A stretch of 64,000 bases of DNA from NCBI GenBank assembly GCA_963849605.1, contig CAWKHX010000015.1:434001-498000 (forward strand), written 5' to 3'. The position numbers were made by a program, and so were the translations under genes. Positions 51,405-59,676 of this stretch are shown one piece after another (within the stretch, counting starts at the first letter, position 1; each line of letters opens with the position of its first letter). Source of the stretch: DASPHG01 sp963849605. Its GTDB lineage: Bacteria; Actinomycetota; Thermoleophilia; Solirubrobacterales; Thermoleophilaceae. Under the pieces are notes generated by a model that was not told where the DNA came from, ran no database searches, and worked only from the letters and a program-made list of their open reading frames with translations.

Positions 51405-52274
51405 CTAACCGAGCAGCAGTTCGAGCAGGGCCTTCTGGGCGTGCAGGCGATTCTCCGCCTGGTCCCACACCGCCGACCGCGGGCCGTACAGGACACCGGC
51501 CGTGATCTCCTCGTCGACGTGCGCGGGAAGGCAGTGGAGCGCGACCGCGTCGTCGGCCGCGCGGCCGAGCAGCGCCTCGTCGAGCCGGTAGGGCTCGAGC
51601 AGCTCGCGCTTGCCCTCCGCGTCCTCGTCACCCATGCTGAGCCAGACGTCCGTGTACACCGCATTCGCGCCCTGCACGGCCTCCGCGGGATCCGTGAGCA
51701 CCTCCGCGCTCCCGACAGGCTGCGGGGCCAGCTCAGCCGGCGTGGCCACGGCAACCTCGACGCCCACCCTGGGCGCGATGATCATGAGAGAGTGCGCCAC
51801 GTTGTTGCCGTCGCCGACATAGGCGAGCTTCAGCCCCTCGAGTCGGCCGAATCGCTCCTTCAGCGTGAGCAGGTCCGCGAGCACCTGGCACGGATGATGA
51901 TCGGCGGTGAGCATGTTCACGACGGGCACGCTCGCGTGCTCGGCGAGCTCGACGACGGGCGCATGCGGGCCGGTGCGCACGCCGATCGCGGCGACGTAGC
52001 GTGAGAGGACGAGCGCGGTGTCGCGCACGGACTCGCCGCGGCTCAGCTGCATCTCGCCCTCGCGCAGGACGACGGCATCGCCACCGAGCTCGTTGATGCC
52101 GACCTCGAAGGAGATCCGCGTGCGCGTCGAGGGCTTCTCGAAGATCAGCGCGACGCTCCGGCCCGTGAGCGCGTCCGACGCCTGGCGATCGGCCTTGAGC
52201 TCCGCGGCGCGCTCCAGCAGGCGGGTGAGCTCGTCGCCCGTAAGCTCCTCGCCGGTGAGGAAGTGCCGCGTCAC
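51405..52274 (-). CDS. argF: Ornithine carbamoyltransferase
   Basis: Arginine-synthesis enzyme of 289 residues. The carbamoyl-phosphate loop is KPSTRTRISFE. HHPCQVLADLLTL and HCLPAHVDEEI bind carbamoyl phosphate and ornithine, and VGDGNNVAHSL is also present. I chose GTG 52274 (MTRHFLTGEEL) because it matches the usual N-terminus and clears the divergent gene, whose ATG is at 52288. The gap between starts is then 13 bases, so each promoter must lie in the other gene. Confidence 0.93.
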   Translation of the reverse strand: MTRHFLTGEELTGDELTRLLERAAELKADRQASDALTGRSVALIFEKPSTRTRISFEVGINELGGDAVVLREGEMQLSRGESVRDTALVLSRYVAAIGVRTGPHAPVVELAEHASVPVVNMLTADHHPCQVLADLLTLKERFGRLEGLKLAYVGDGNNVAHSLMIIAPRVGVEVAVATPAELAPQPVGSAEVLTDPAEAVQGANAVYTDVWLSMGDEDAEGKRELLEPYRLDEALLGRAADDAVALHCLPAHVDEEITAGVLYGPRSAVWDQAENRLHAQKALLELLLG

Positions 52275-52287
52275 CTGGGCATCGTAG

Positions 52288-53094
52288 ATGGCGCCGCTCA
52301 CTGTTCTCACTTGGAACCTCTTCCATGGCCGCGACCACCCGCTCGACGGCTCTGACGAGTATGCGTCGGTCAACCGCCCGCTGCGCGACGAGTTCGCGGC
52401 GACACTCGCGCGCGAGCCCTGGGACGTCGCGCTCCTGCAGGAGGCGCCGCCTCACTGGCTGCGAGCGCTCGCGCAGGCGGCGGGCGCGTCAGGCGCGTCG
52501 GTGCTCACCTCGCGGAACATCGGTGCGTTCGTCCGCCGCCGGCTCGCCGAGTGGAACCCTGACCTGATCAAGTCCGGGGAGGGCGGCTCGAACCAGATCC
52601 TGGTGCGGTCGGGCTGGCGAATCGCCGAGACGCGGCGGCTGACGTTGACGCTGCTCCCCGAGCGGCGCCGGCTGATCTGGGCGCGGCTCGCGCATCCGGA
52701 GCACGGCGCCCTCACCGCGGCGACGCTGCACGCGACCGCGCACGAGCCGGCCGCCGCGGCGCGCGACGTCGAGCGTGCGGCGCGTGCAGCGTGCGCGTGG
52801 TCCGCCGAGATGCCGCTCGTCTTCGGCGGCGACCTCAACCTGCGCATGGCCGAGCTCCCGGACGCCTTCGAGCGCCTCCGCACGGACCTCGACCTGCAGG
52901 GTGCGCGGACGGGGCGGGCGATCGACCACCTGCTGGCGCGCGGGCTCCAAACGCGGACGGCACCGGAGCCGCTACCGGCCGAGCGACGGGAGGTCCGCGA
53001 TCCGGACGGCCGGCTCGTCCGGCTGTCCGACCACGCACCCGTGGTCGCGACCTACGACATAGGATTCGCACCGAAAGCGAGCCGAGGAGAATGA
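52288..53094 (+). CDS. Endonuclease/exonuclease/phosphatase-family protein
   Basis: Metal-dependent phosphoesterase of 268 residues with the EEP motifs: VLTWNLFHGRD (Asn), ALLQEAPPHW (Glu), GGDLNLRM (Asp, Asn) and LSDHAPVVATYD (Asp, His). It could act on nucleic acid, phospholipid or sugar phosphates; no signal peptide is seen. Its last bases overlap the start of the lysine-rich protein gene. Confidence 0.85.
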   Translation: MAPLTVLTWNLFHGRDHPLDGSDEYASVNRPLRDEFAATLAREPWDVALLQEAPPHWLRALAQAAGASGASVLTSRNIGAFVRRRLAEWNPDLIKSGEGGSNQILVRSGWRIAETRRLTLTLLPERRRLIWARLAHPEHGALTAATLHATAHEPAAAARDVERAARAACAWSAEMPLVFGGDLNLRMAELPDAFERLRTDLDLQGARTGRAIDHLLARGLQTRTAPEPLPAERREVRDPDGRLVRLSDHAPVVATYDIGFAPKASRGE

Positions 53095-53750
53095 TGGCGC
53101 AGGCGAAGAAGTCGACCGGCAAGAAGTCGAGCGCGAAGAAGTCGGGCTCCAAGAAGAAGTCCAGCTCGAAGAAGAAGTCGACCAAGAAGAAGGCGAGCGC
53201 CAAGAAGTCCTCGGCTCGCCGTTCGAGCGATTTCTCCGGCAAGTCGGTCGCCGACTTCCGCAAGGCCCTGACCGAGCGCCTGGTCGAGCCGCTCAACCTC
53301 GTCATGCTGACCCGCGATCGCATCGAGGAGACCGTCGAGGAGGCGGTCAGCCGTGGCTCGATGACGCGCGACGCCGCGCAGGATCTCGTCAGCGGGCTCG
53401 TCGAGCGTGGCCGCCGGCAGACGACGGATGTCCTGAGCGACCTGGAGCAGCTGCTCGGTCGCGGACGCGGAGGTGACGTCGCGGCGAAGGCGCGCAAGCA
53501 GGTCGGCGACGCCACGGCGCGTGCACGCGACGCGGGCGACCAGGTGCTCGTGCAGGCAGATCGCGCACGTCGGGTAGCGCGGGTGGGCCCGAGCTTCCCG
53601 ATCCTGAACTACGACGACCTGACCGCGAGCCAGGTCCAGGCGCGACTCGGGACGCTCACGCCCGCGGAGCTGCGCAAGGTGCGCGACTACGAGCGGCGCA
53701 ACGCGAACCGCAAGTCGGTGCTCGACGCCGTCGAGACGAAGCTCGCCTAG
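53094..53750 (+). CDS. Lysine-rich histone-tail-like protein with helical core
   Basis: Protein of 218 residues. Residues 1-45 are a Lys/Ser repeat (KKSTGKKSSAKKSGSKKK) like eukaryotic H1 tails and actinobacterial HupB/HBHA tails. The middle (about 50-150) is a long helical region (FRKALTERLVEPLNLV, DLVSGLVERGRRQT) of phasin or HBHA type. The end (YDDLTASQVQARLGTLTPAEL) is a compact domain seen in other actinobacterial HBHA-like proteins. DNA, heparin or polymer-granule binding is possible. I chose ATG 53094, with GGAG four bases upstream; ATG 53091 is adjacent. Confidence 0.7.
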   Translation: MAQAKKSTGKKSSAKKSGSKKKSSSKKKSTKKKASAKKSSARRSSDFSGKSVADFRKALTERLVEPLNLVMLTRDRIEETVEEAVSRGSMTRDAAQDLVSGLVERGRRQTTDVLSDLEQLLGRGRGGDVAAKARKQVGDATARARDAGDQVLVQADRARRVARVGPSFPILNYDDLTASQVQARLGTLTPAELRKVRDYERRNANRKSVLDAVETKLA

Positions 53751-55180
53751 TCCAGCAGGGCCGAGAAGTCCAGCTCGGCGCCGGTCAGGCGCCGCAGCAG
53801 CTCGTGCGCGGGCTCGCGCTGGCCGGTGCTCCACAGCTCGCGCAACAGGTCGCCCGCGCGCCGGTCCTCGAACCAGAGCTCCCCGAAGCGGTCGCGGAGC
53901 TCCCGCCGCAGGTGCGTCTCGAGCGCCCACGCGCGGAGGTACGCGGCCACGTAGAAGAACGCATCGACGTCGCTGAGCCACGTCGTGGCCGGCCAGTCGA
54001 CGTGGACGGCCTCCGAGAGGCGGCGCGCGTAGAGCTCGTCGAGGCCGTCGGCGGAGCCCTCGCCCTGCAGCTCGAGCTCGTAGCCGAGCTTCGCGCAGTA
54101 GCGGCGGAGGAAGACGAGCTTGGATGCGCGGGCGTGCTCCACGATCGGCGCGGGATCGCCCACCCCGAGCCGGCGCTCCAGCCACGCGGGGTCGTGCGCG
54201 AGGTGTTCGAACAGGAACGCGAACCCCTCGGTCACAGAGTTGTCGCCCAGCCAGCGATGCTCGACCGGAAGCGCCGCGTCCACGTGTGAGAAGTGCTCGG
54301 CGTGGCCGGACTCGTGCAGGAGCGTGTCGTAGTCCTCGCGGCCCCCGATGCGCGTCAGCACGAGGTACACCTCGTCGGGCACGCGCACGGGCGCGCAGAA
54401 CGCACGCGGCGACTTCTTCGGCCGCGGTTCCGCGTCGAGGATCACCTTGCCGCCGGCTCCGTTCCGCAGGCCGAGGCCGGCGAGCGTCGCCTCGTAGCTC
54501 GGCAGCAGCTGGTCGGAGGGGAACAGCCCGTCGAGTGACGGCGCGCGGAAGAAGTACGCGAGGTCGGCGCGCTCCAGCTGCTCGAAGCCGAGGCCGAGCT
54601 CGGCTCGCAGCCTCGGCTCGACCGTGTCCTCGTAGCTCGGCTCGGTCGCAGCCAGGAACGCCTCGGTCTGCTGCGCGAGCGCGCCCAGGTCGATCCCCGA
54701 AAGCTCCTCGGTCATCGCGCGCACGCTCGGCCACCCGAGCTCGCGCACGAGCTCGCGCGATCGGTCGAACATCTCGCGGAGCACCGGATTGAGGTGCGTC
54801 TCGACCAGCTCGTTGCGGGCGCGTTCGAATGCCCGCCGCCGCGCCGGATCGCGCTCGTTCGCCTGCACCACGGCCGCCTGGCGGAACGGGTACGTGTCGC
54901 CGTTGAGGGCCACCTCGAGGCTCGCCTCGAGCCGTGCGAGCTCGGCCGACAGCTCCTTCACGGCCTGCTCGACGTAGCCCTCCGCGGCGAACTTGAGCAG
55001 GACGCGGTTGTCCCCCTCACGCAGAGCTTCGACCGTCTCGCGGCTGAACAGGCCCGCATGGCGCGCGTAGATCGGCTCGATTTCGTACTCGTCCTTGAGC
55101 CCGGCGAAGTGGAGGTAGTACTCCCGGTCGATCGCGCTCAGGAACTCCTCGGCCTCGACCCGGTAGTCGTTCACATCCAC
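53747..55180 (-). CDS. M3-like metallopeptidase
   Basis: Large cytoplasmic peptidase-like protein of 477 residues. The zinc motif is LLHESGHAEHFSHV (HExxH) near residue 285, and NSVTEGFAFLFEHLA downstream can supply the third ligand Glu. The all-helical N-terminal half and the C-terminal AYLRAWALETHLRREL agree with oligoendopeptidase-type folds, but identity to classical PepF is not obvious. Start GTG 55180 or 55174. Shares CTAG stops with the lysine-rich protein gene. Confidence 0.75.
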   Translation of the reverse strand: MDVNDYRVEAEEFLSAIDREYYLHFAGLKDEYEIEPIYARHAGLFSRETVEALREGDNRVLLKFAAEGYVEQAVKELSAELARLEASLEVALNGDTYPFRQAAVVQANERDPARRRAFERARNELVETHLNPVLREMFDRSRELVRELGWPSVRAMTEELSGIDLGALAQQTEAFLAATEPSYEDTVEPRLRAELGLGFEQLERADLAYFFRAPSLDGLFPSDQLLPSYEATLAGLGLRNGAGGKVILDAEPRPKKSPRAFCAPVRVPDEVYLVLTRIGGREDYDTLLHESGHAEHFSHVDAALPVEHRWLGDNSVTEGFAFLFEHLAHDPAWLERRLGVGDPAPIVEHARASKLVFLRRYCAKLGYELELQGEGSADGLDELYARRLSEAVHVDWPATTWLSDVDAFFYVAAYLRAWALETHLRRELRDRFGELWFEDRRAGDLLRELWSTGQREPAHELLRRLTGAELDFSALLD

Positions 55181-55254
55181 GGCTTGCCAGCATAGGTCGC
55201 CTGACTCACACCGAAACACCCACGCGCCCGTCCGTCGGCGAGGAGCTCGACCTG

Positions 55255-56553
55255 GTGGTCGAGTCGCTCGCGCACGGCGGACGCGGAGTCGCCCGGTCGG
55301 GCGGCTATGTCCTGTTCGTGCACGGTGCGATTCCGGGCGACCGCGTCCGGGCGCGCGTCGTCAAGCGCAAGCGGAGCTACGGCGAGGCACGCGTGACCGA
55401 GCTGCTCGAGCCGGCCCCGGACCGCATCGAGCCGCGCGCCGCGCACCCCGGCGCGCCGTGGCAGGTCCTGCCGTACGAGCGGCAGCTGGAGGAGAAGCAG
55501 AACCAGGCGGTCGACGCGCTCGAGCGCATCGGGGGCTTCGAGCAGCCGCCGGTCGAGCCGATCGTGCCGGCCGTCGAGCAGTGGCGCTACCGCAACAAGC
55601 TCGAGTACTCCTTCGGCGAGGACGAGGACGGCAGGCTCGTGCTCGGCTTCCACCCGCCCGGCAGCTGGCGCGAGGTCGTCGAGGTGCAGGAGGACGTGCT
55701 TGCCTCGCCCGCGGTGGACGCCCTTCGGACGCGCGTCAGGGACTGGTGCGAGGAGGAGGGCCTGAGTGCGTACGACCGCGACTCGCACGGCGGCTTCCTG
55801 CGCAACCTCGTCGTCCGTGAGGGGCGGCGGACCGGCCAGGTGCAGGCGAACCTCGTGACGAGCCCGGGCGACTTCCGGGCGGCACACTTCGCCGAGGCGG
55901 CCGACGTGCACAGCGTCCTGTGGAGCACGACCGCGACCGTCGCCGAGCAGACGCGCGACACCGAGTCGCGAGTCCTCTCCGGCGCCGCGGCGATCGAGGA
56001 GCGCATCGGGTCGCTTCGCTTCTCCATCTCTCCCGACGCGTTCTTCCAGACCAACACGGAGATGGCCGAACGGCTCTATTCCGTCGTGGCCGAATTCGCC
56101 GAGCTGACCGGGTCGGAGCGGGTGTTCGACCTCTTCTGCGGCATCGGCACGATCGGGCTGTCGCTGGCACACCGGGCCAAGGAGGTCTGGGGTGTGGAGA
56201 TCATCGAGGCCGCCGTCGCGGACGCGATCGCGAACGCGGAGCTGAACGGCATCCAGAACGCGCGTTTCTTCGCCGGCGACATCAGGACGGCGGCACGCCC
56301 GCTCGTCGAGCAGGCGGGCCGCCCGGACGTCGTCGTGGTCGACCCTCCGCGCGCCGGGCTGTCGCAGAAGATCGTCAGGCGGATCGCCGAGATGGAGCCC
56401 CGGCGGATCGTCTACGTCTCGTGCAACCCGACGACACTGGCCCCGAACGCGCGCCAGCTCGTCGAAGCGGGTTGGACCCTCCAGCGTGTCCAACCCGTGG
56501 ACATGTTCCCGCAGACGCCGCACATCGAGTGCGTCGCGCTATTCGGCAGGTAG
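55255..56553 (+). CDS. 23S rRNA uracil-5-methyltransferase (RlmD/TrmA family)
   Basis: SAM-dependent RNA methyltransferase of 432 residues. An N-terminal TRAM-like part (ESLAHGGRGVARSGGYVLFV) leads to a central domain and the SAM-binding motif VFDLFCGIGTIGLSLA. VVVDPPRAGLSQKIV and the catalytic cysteine in YVSCNPTTLAPNA (near 392) are diagnostic. GTG 55255 has GAGGAG nine bases upstream. The TRAM fold usually starts earlier, and CTG 55201 is a possible true start (LTHTETPTRP). Confidence 0.9.
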   Translation: MVESLAHGGRGVARSGGYVLFVHGAIPGDRVRARVVKRKRSYGEARVTELLEPAPDRIEPRAAHPGAPWQVLPYERQLEEKQNQAVDALERIGGFEQPPVEPIVPAVEQWRYRNKLEYSFGEDEDGRLVLGFHPPGSWREVVEVQEDVLASPAVDALRTRVRDWCEEEGLSAYDRDSHGGFLRNLVVREGRRTGQVQANLVTSPGDFRAAHFAEAADVHSVLWSTTATVAEQTRDTESRVLSGAAAIEERIGSLRFSISPDAFFQTNTEMAERLYSVVAEFAELTGSERVFDLFCGIGTIGLSLAHRAKEVWGVEIIEAAVADAIANAELNGIQNARFFAGDIRTAARPLVEQAGRPDVVVVDPPRAGLSQKIVRRIAEMEPRRIVYVSCNPTTLAPNARQLVEAGWTLQRVQPVDMFPQTPHIECVALFGR

Positions 56554-56718
56554 GTCGTTCTCGTCTTCTAGGGGAACCTGCTCGGCCGCGTGGACGGAGC
56601 AGAGGTACGGCCCGCCGGCGTCGAGCGAGGACTGGATCTCCTCGCTCGTGAGCTTCGCGCCGCACTCGGCGCACTCGCGCTCGATGACGGGGTCGAGGCT
56701 CTTCTCCTCGAGGTCCAT
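56539..56718 (-). CDS. Small zinc-ribbon protein (59 residues)
   Basis: Short protein with CAECGAKLTSEEIQ and a later PYLCSVHAAEQ, giving three cysteines and a histidine for one zinc. The start MDLEEKSLDPVIER at ATG 56718 overlaps the stop of the upstream gene (TGATG). Its 3' end overlaps rlmD by 15 bases convergently. Function unknown; it may be a regulator or adaptor for the neighbouring gene. Confidence 0.65.
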   Translation of the reverse strand: MDLEEKSLDPVIERECAECGAKLTSEEIQSSLDAGGPYLCSVHAAEQVPLEDENDLPAE

Positions 56719-57131
56719 CAGTCCGCTTCCGAGCCGACCACGTGCGTCACGGGCAGGCCGGTCGCGTGGGCGGCCTTGCGCGGCAGGTCCACGCGCAGCC
56801 ACTTCGAGAGGTGGGTCGGGAGCGTGGAGACGATGACCTCGTCGAAGCTACCCATGTTGTGCGCGTCCTGAACGGCGGCGACCGGGTCGGGATCGCCGAG
56901 CCGGCCCTCCACGTCGAGGCCCGCTTCGCGCAGCGTCGCCACCGCGTTGTCGACGTGCCCCTGCGCCTCCGGGATATCCGCGTCCGGGTTCGCCGCCTTG
57001 GCCAAACCGTGCGCCGACGGCACGACCAGCGTGAACTTCGGACTGTCTCCCTTTGCGGCCCTGTCCTTGAGCGCCTGCTGAAGCTCCTCCGACTCAGCCG
57101 TCCGGTTTGCGACTACGAGCACGTTTGCCAT
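56718..57131 (-). CDS. Rossmann-like (universal stress protein-like) small protein
   Basis: Protein of 137 residues. MANVLVVANRTAESEELQQAL, FTLVVPSAHG, AVATLREAGLDVEGRLGDPDP and DEVIVSTLPTHLSKWLRVDLP follow the alternating strand-helix plan of universal stress proteins. A nucleotide-binding GxxG loop is not clear. Coupled to the zinc-ribbon gene by TGATG, and 10 bases after the UDG-like gene. Confidence 0.65.
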   Translation of the reverse strand: MANVLVVANRTAESEELQQALKDRAAKGDSPKFTLVVPSAHGLAKAANPDADIPEAQGHVDNAVATLREAGLDVEGRLGDPDPVAAVQDAHNMGSFDEVIVSTLPTHLSKWLRVDLPRKAAHATGLPVTHVVGSEAD

Positions 57132-57141
57132 AGAGGCGAGC

Positions 57142-57795
57142 CTAGTACGGCGGCAGGTCCGCGTACCAGTCCCCGAGCGCGCGGAAGGCACGCCAGAAGC
57201 TGCGCTTGGCGCCCTCGTCGTCGAGCGAGGCGTCGATGTCGGGCACGAACACCGCGTCGCACATGGGGGTCAGGCGCTGAATTTCGCCGGGCGTAGCCTC
57301 GAGCGGCCGCCCGAGCGGGACCCCGAGCTCGTTCAGCTCGGCGCGCGCCTCCTCGCCCATGACGACGATGATCCGGGGCTGGACGACGGCGAGCTCCTCG
57401 AGGACGCGCGCCTTGCACTCCGGCGCGGCCAGGTCGGTATCCGCGACGGGGCACTTGACGAACACCGTCCCGTAGACGGCGAGCGGGTCGATGCCGAGGC
57501 GCTTGAAGCTCTTCATCAGGGCCCCGCCGGCGCGGCCGTAGAACGCGACGCCCTCCTCGATCTCGGCGGGCTGTGGCGCGAACTTCAGTAGGAAGACGTC
57601 CGCCTGCGGGTGGCCCGAGCCGAGCACGGGCATCAGGTTGCCGCGCGGGCAGAGCTCGCACTCCTGGATATCGCGCGTCAACTGGTTGAGCTCGCGGATC
57701 GCGCGCTCGAGGTACTTCTCCCGGATCTCGTCGTCTGTCGCCGGCACCGCCTTTTCGGAGTTCGCCTGGCCGGGGTCCGGTCCTTTTCGCTGCAC
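57142..57795 (-). CDS. Uracil-DNA glycosylase superfamily protein with altered catalytic motifs
   Basis: Protein of 217 residues related to iron-sulfur family 4 UDGs. Four cluster cysteines can be read: Cys46 and Cys49 in ECELCPRG, Cys115 in VKCPVAD and Cys127 in PECKAR. FYGRAGGALMKSFKRLGI and VVQPRIIVVMGEEA fit the fold. The usual motif A (GEAPG..ED) is replaced by LKFAPQPAEIEEG, and no HPS-type motif B is visible near the C-terminus. It may bind DNA or a nucleotide without uracil excision, or form an unrecognised subfamily. GTG start at 57795. Confidence 0.7.
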   Translation of the reverse strand: MQRKGPDPGQANSEKAVPATDDEIREKYLERAIRELNQLTRDIQECELCPRGNLMPVLGSGHPQADVFLLKFAPQPAEIEEGVAFYGRAGGALMKSFKRLGIDPLAVYGTVFVKCPVADTDLAAPECKARVLEELAVVQPRIIVVMGEEARAELNELGVPLGRPLEATPGEIQRLTPMCDAVFVPDIDASLDDEGAKRSFWRAFRALGDWYADLPPY

Positions 57796-57797
57796 CG

Positions 57798-59663
57798 CTA
57801 CTTGCTGCGCTTGCGGCCCTTCGGCCCCTTCGTCTGGATGAACTTGAGCGCCTGGACGTAGAGGAGGCTCTGCTTGCGGCGGATGATGTCCGCCTCGCGG
57901 AGCGACTCGAGGAACTCCTCCGGGCCGTCGAAATCGCGCATCCGGATCTTCACGGAGCCGAGGCCCTGGGCGACGTGGCTATCCGAGCCGGCGCCGGCGA
58001 CGATCCGGTACTTGGCGGCGAAGCGCGACGCCTCCTCGTTGAACGACGAGATCGCCACGCGCGGGTTGAACACCTCGATCGCGTCTATCTCCTCGACGAT
58101 GTCCAGCATGTGCTCGTAGTCCGGGACGGCGTGCATACGGTCGAAGGGATGCGGCACGTAGACCAGCCCCCCCTGGCGCCGGATCTCGGCGATCGTCTCC
58201 TCGAGCGTCATGCCGCGCTCGATCTTCTCCTTGATGAAGAGGCCGATCACCTCGCCCTGGTCGGCCGTCTTCACCTCCTCGGCGACGATCACCTTGATCC
58301 CATTCGCGCGCTCGGCCGCCTCGAGCGCGCCTGAGATCTCGTTGTGGTCGGTGATCGCGATCGCGCCGAGTCCCGCCGCCTTGGCCGAGTCGAGCAGCAC
58401 GTCGACGGGCGTCGCGCAGTCGTGCGAGTGGTCGGTGTGCATGTGCAGGTCGACGTGGATGTGGTCGCGCGCGGCGAGCCGCTTGCCGACGGCGGGCTTG
58501 CCATCGGCCGCATGGCGGCGCGCAGCTACGCGGCGGTAGATCTGCTCGAACCGCTCGGCCGTGGTGCTCCACTCGATCTCGTGGTGCGCGTCTCGTCCGC
58601 GGTCGTGCAGGCGCTGCCGCAGCTCACGATCCGTGACGAGCCGCTGGAGCTGCGCGCCCAGCGTCTCGGCGTCGCGCGGCTCGAACAGGAGCCCGCGCTC
58701 GCCGTCGTCGAGTGCCTCCTCGTATTCAGGCAGGCGCGACGCGACGGGAACGGCGCCGCCGGCGATCGCGCGCAACACGTACTGCGGCGCCGGGGCTGTG
58801 CCGGTGGACGCGGCAACGGCTATCTGCGCCCGGGCGAGGTGCTGTGCCTCCGACCCGTCCGCCGGCCCGGCGAGCGTCACGCGCTCGCGCAGCGCGCGCG
58901 GCAACGTGACGGAGCCGAGATCGTTCGGCAGCCGCGACCAGATCGTCGCGTGCCAGGGTAGCTGCATCGGCAGGCGCCGCAGCGCCCGGAGGAAGACCCG
59001 CAGCGAGCTCCGCTCCTCCTCGGCCGAGTAGAAGATGTCCACCATCTCGCGATCGCCGCGGGCCGGCCGCTCGACGAGATCGGCGCCCGGCGGGATCACG
59101 TCGTACTCGCCCGGGAAGTGGCGGCAGATCAGGTCGCGCGTGGCGCGGAAGCTCGCCGTGCGCGCGTCGAGCCGGCCGAAGAAGAGCTCGACGAAGCGGC
59201 GGGCGACCTGCGTCGACAGCACCCGCTCCGTCGCGGCGTGGAAGGTCCCCACGTTCAGCGCGCGCGAATGGCGCAGTGCGGCCGACGACGCGCTGGGCGC
59301 GAACGGCTCATGGACGTGCACGAAGTCGAACGGCGCCACGTCGAGCAGTGACTCGATCGTGCGCGAGACGTCGATAGGGAGGGAGACGCTGCCGCCCTTA
59401 CGCCCGAGCACGCTCTGGCCGACCGCCAGCACGCGCGCGCAGCCGTCCTCCGCGAACACGGACTCCGGATCCTCGCTGCAGCGCTTGATCGCCGCGCGCG
59501 ACTCCCGCACGAGCTGCCGCGACTCCGAGGGGGCGATCACCACCACCCGATGGCCGCGGCGGCACAACTCGTCCGAGACCCGCTCGACGAAGCGGTTGAC
59601 CTCGTGGTGCTCCTCCCAGGCGTACGGCGTTACCTGGGCGATGGAGAAGGACTCCGGCGGCAT
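57798..59663 (-). CDS. Fused GT4 glycosyltransferase and PHP phosphoesterase
   Basis: Protein of 621 residues. The first 385 form a GT-B glycosyltransferase: AQVTPYAWEEHHEVNRFVERV, FVHVHEPFAPS, FHAATERVL, and RGLLFEPRDAETLGAQLQRL at the donor site. From about 400 a PHP domain begins: HVDLHMHTDHSHD, AIAITDHNEISG, VYVPHPFDRMH and AGAGSDSHVAQ carry the metal-binding His and Asp residues. Phosphatase or phosphodiesterase action on the glycosylated product is the simplest idea. The gene sits just downstream of inositol-phosphate synthase (13 bases), so an inositol-lipid or sugar-phosphate role is plausible. Confidence 0.85.
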   Translation of the reverse strand: MPPESFSIAQVTPYAWEEHHEVNRFVERVSDELCRRGHRVVVIAPSESRQLVRESRAAIKRCSEDPESVFAEDGCARVLAVGQSVLGRKGGSVSLPIDVSRTIESLLDVAPFDFVHVHEPFAPSASSAALRHSRALNVGTFHAATERVLSTQVARRFVELFFGRLDARTASFRATRDLICRHFPGEYDVIPPGADLVERPARGDREMVDIFYSAEEERSSLRVFLRALRRLPMQLPWHATIWSRLPNDLGSVTLPRALRERVTLAGPADGSEAQHLARAQIAVAASTGTAPAPQYVLRAIAGGAVPVASRLPEYEEALDDGERGLLFEPRDAETLGAQLQRLVTDRELRQRLHDRGRDAHHEIEWSTTAERFEQIYRRVAARRHAADGKPAVGKRLAARDHIHVDLHMHTDHSHDCATPVDVLLDSAKAAGLGAIAITDHNEISGALEAAERANGIKVIVAEEVKTADQGEVIGLFIKEKIERGMTLEETIAEIRRQGGLVYVPHPFDRMHAVPDYEHMLDIVEEIDAIEVFNPRVAISSFNEEASRFAAKYRIVAGAGSDSHVAQGLGSVKIRMRDFDGPEEFLESLREADIIRRKQSLLYVQALKFIQTKGPKGRKRSK

Positions 59664-59676
59664 GTGCCGCCGGAGG

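Noticed and set aside
53747..53750. CTAG as a restriction or insertion scar
   Set aside because: It recurs at several unrelated convergent junctions exactly as two stop codons, so coding overlap explains it.
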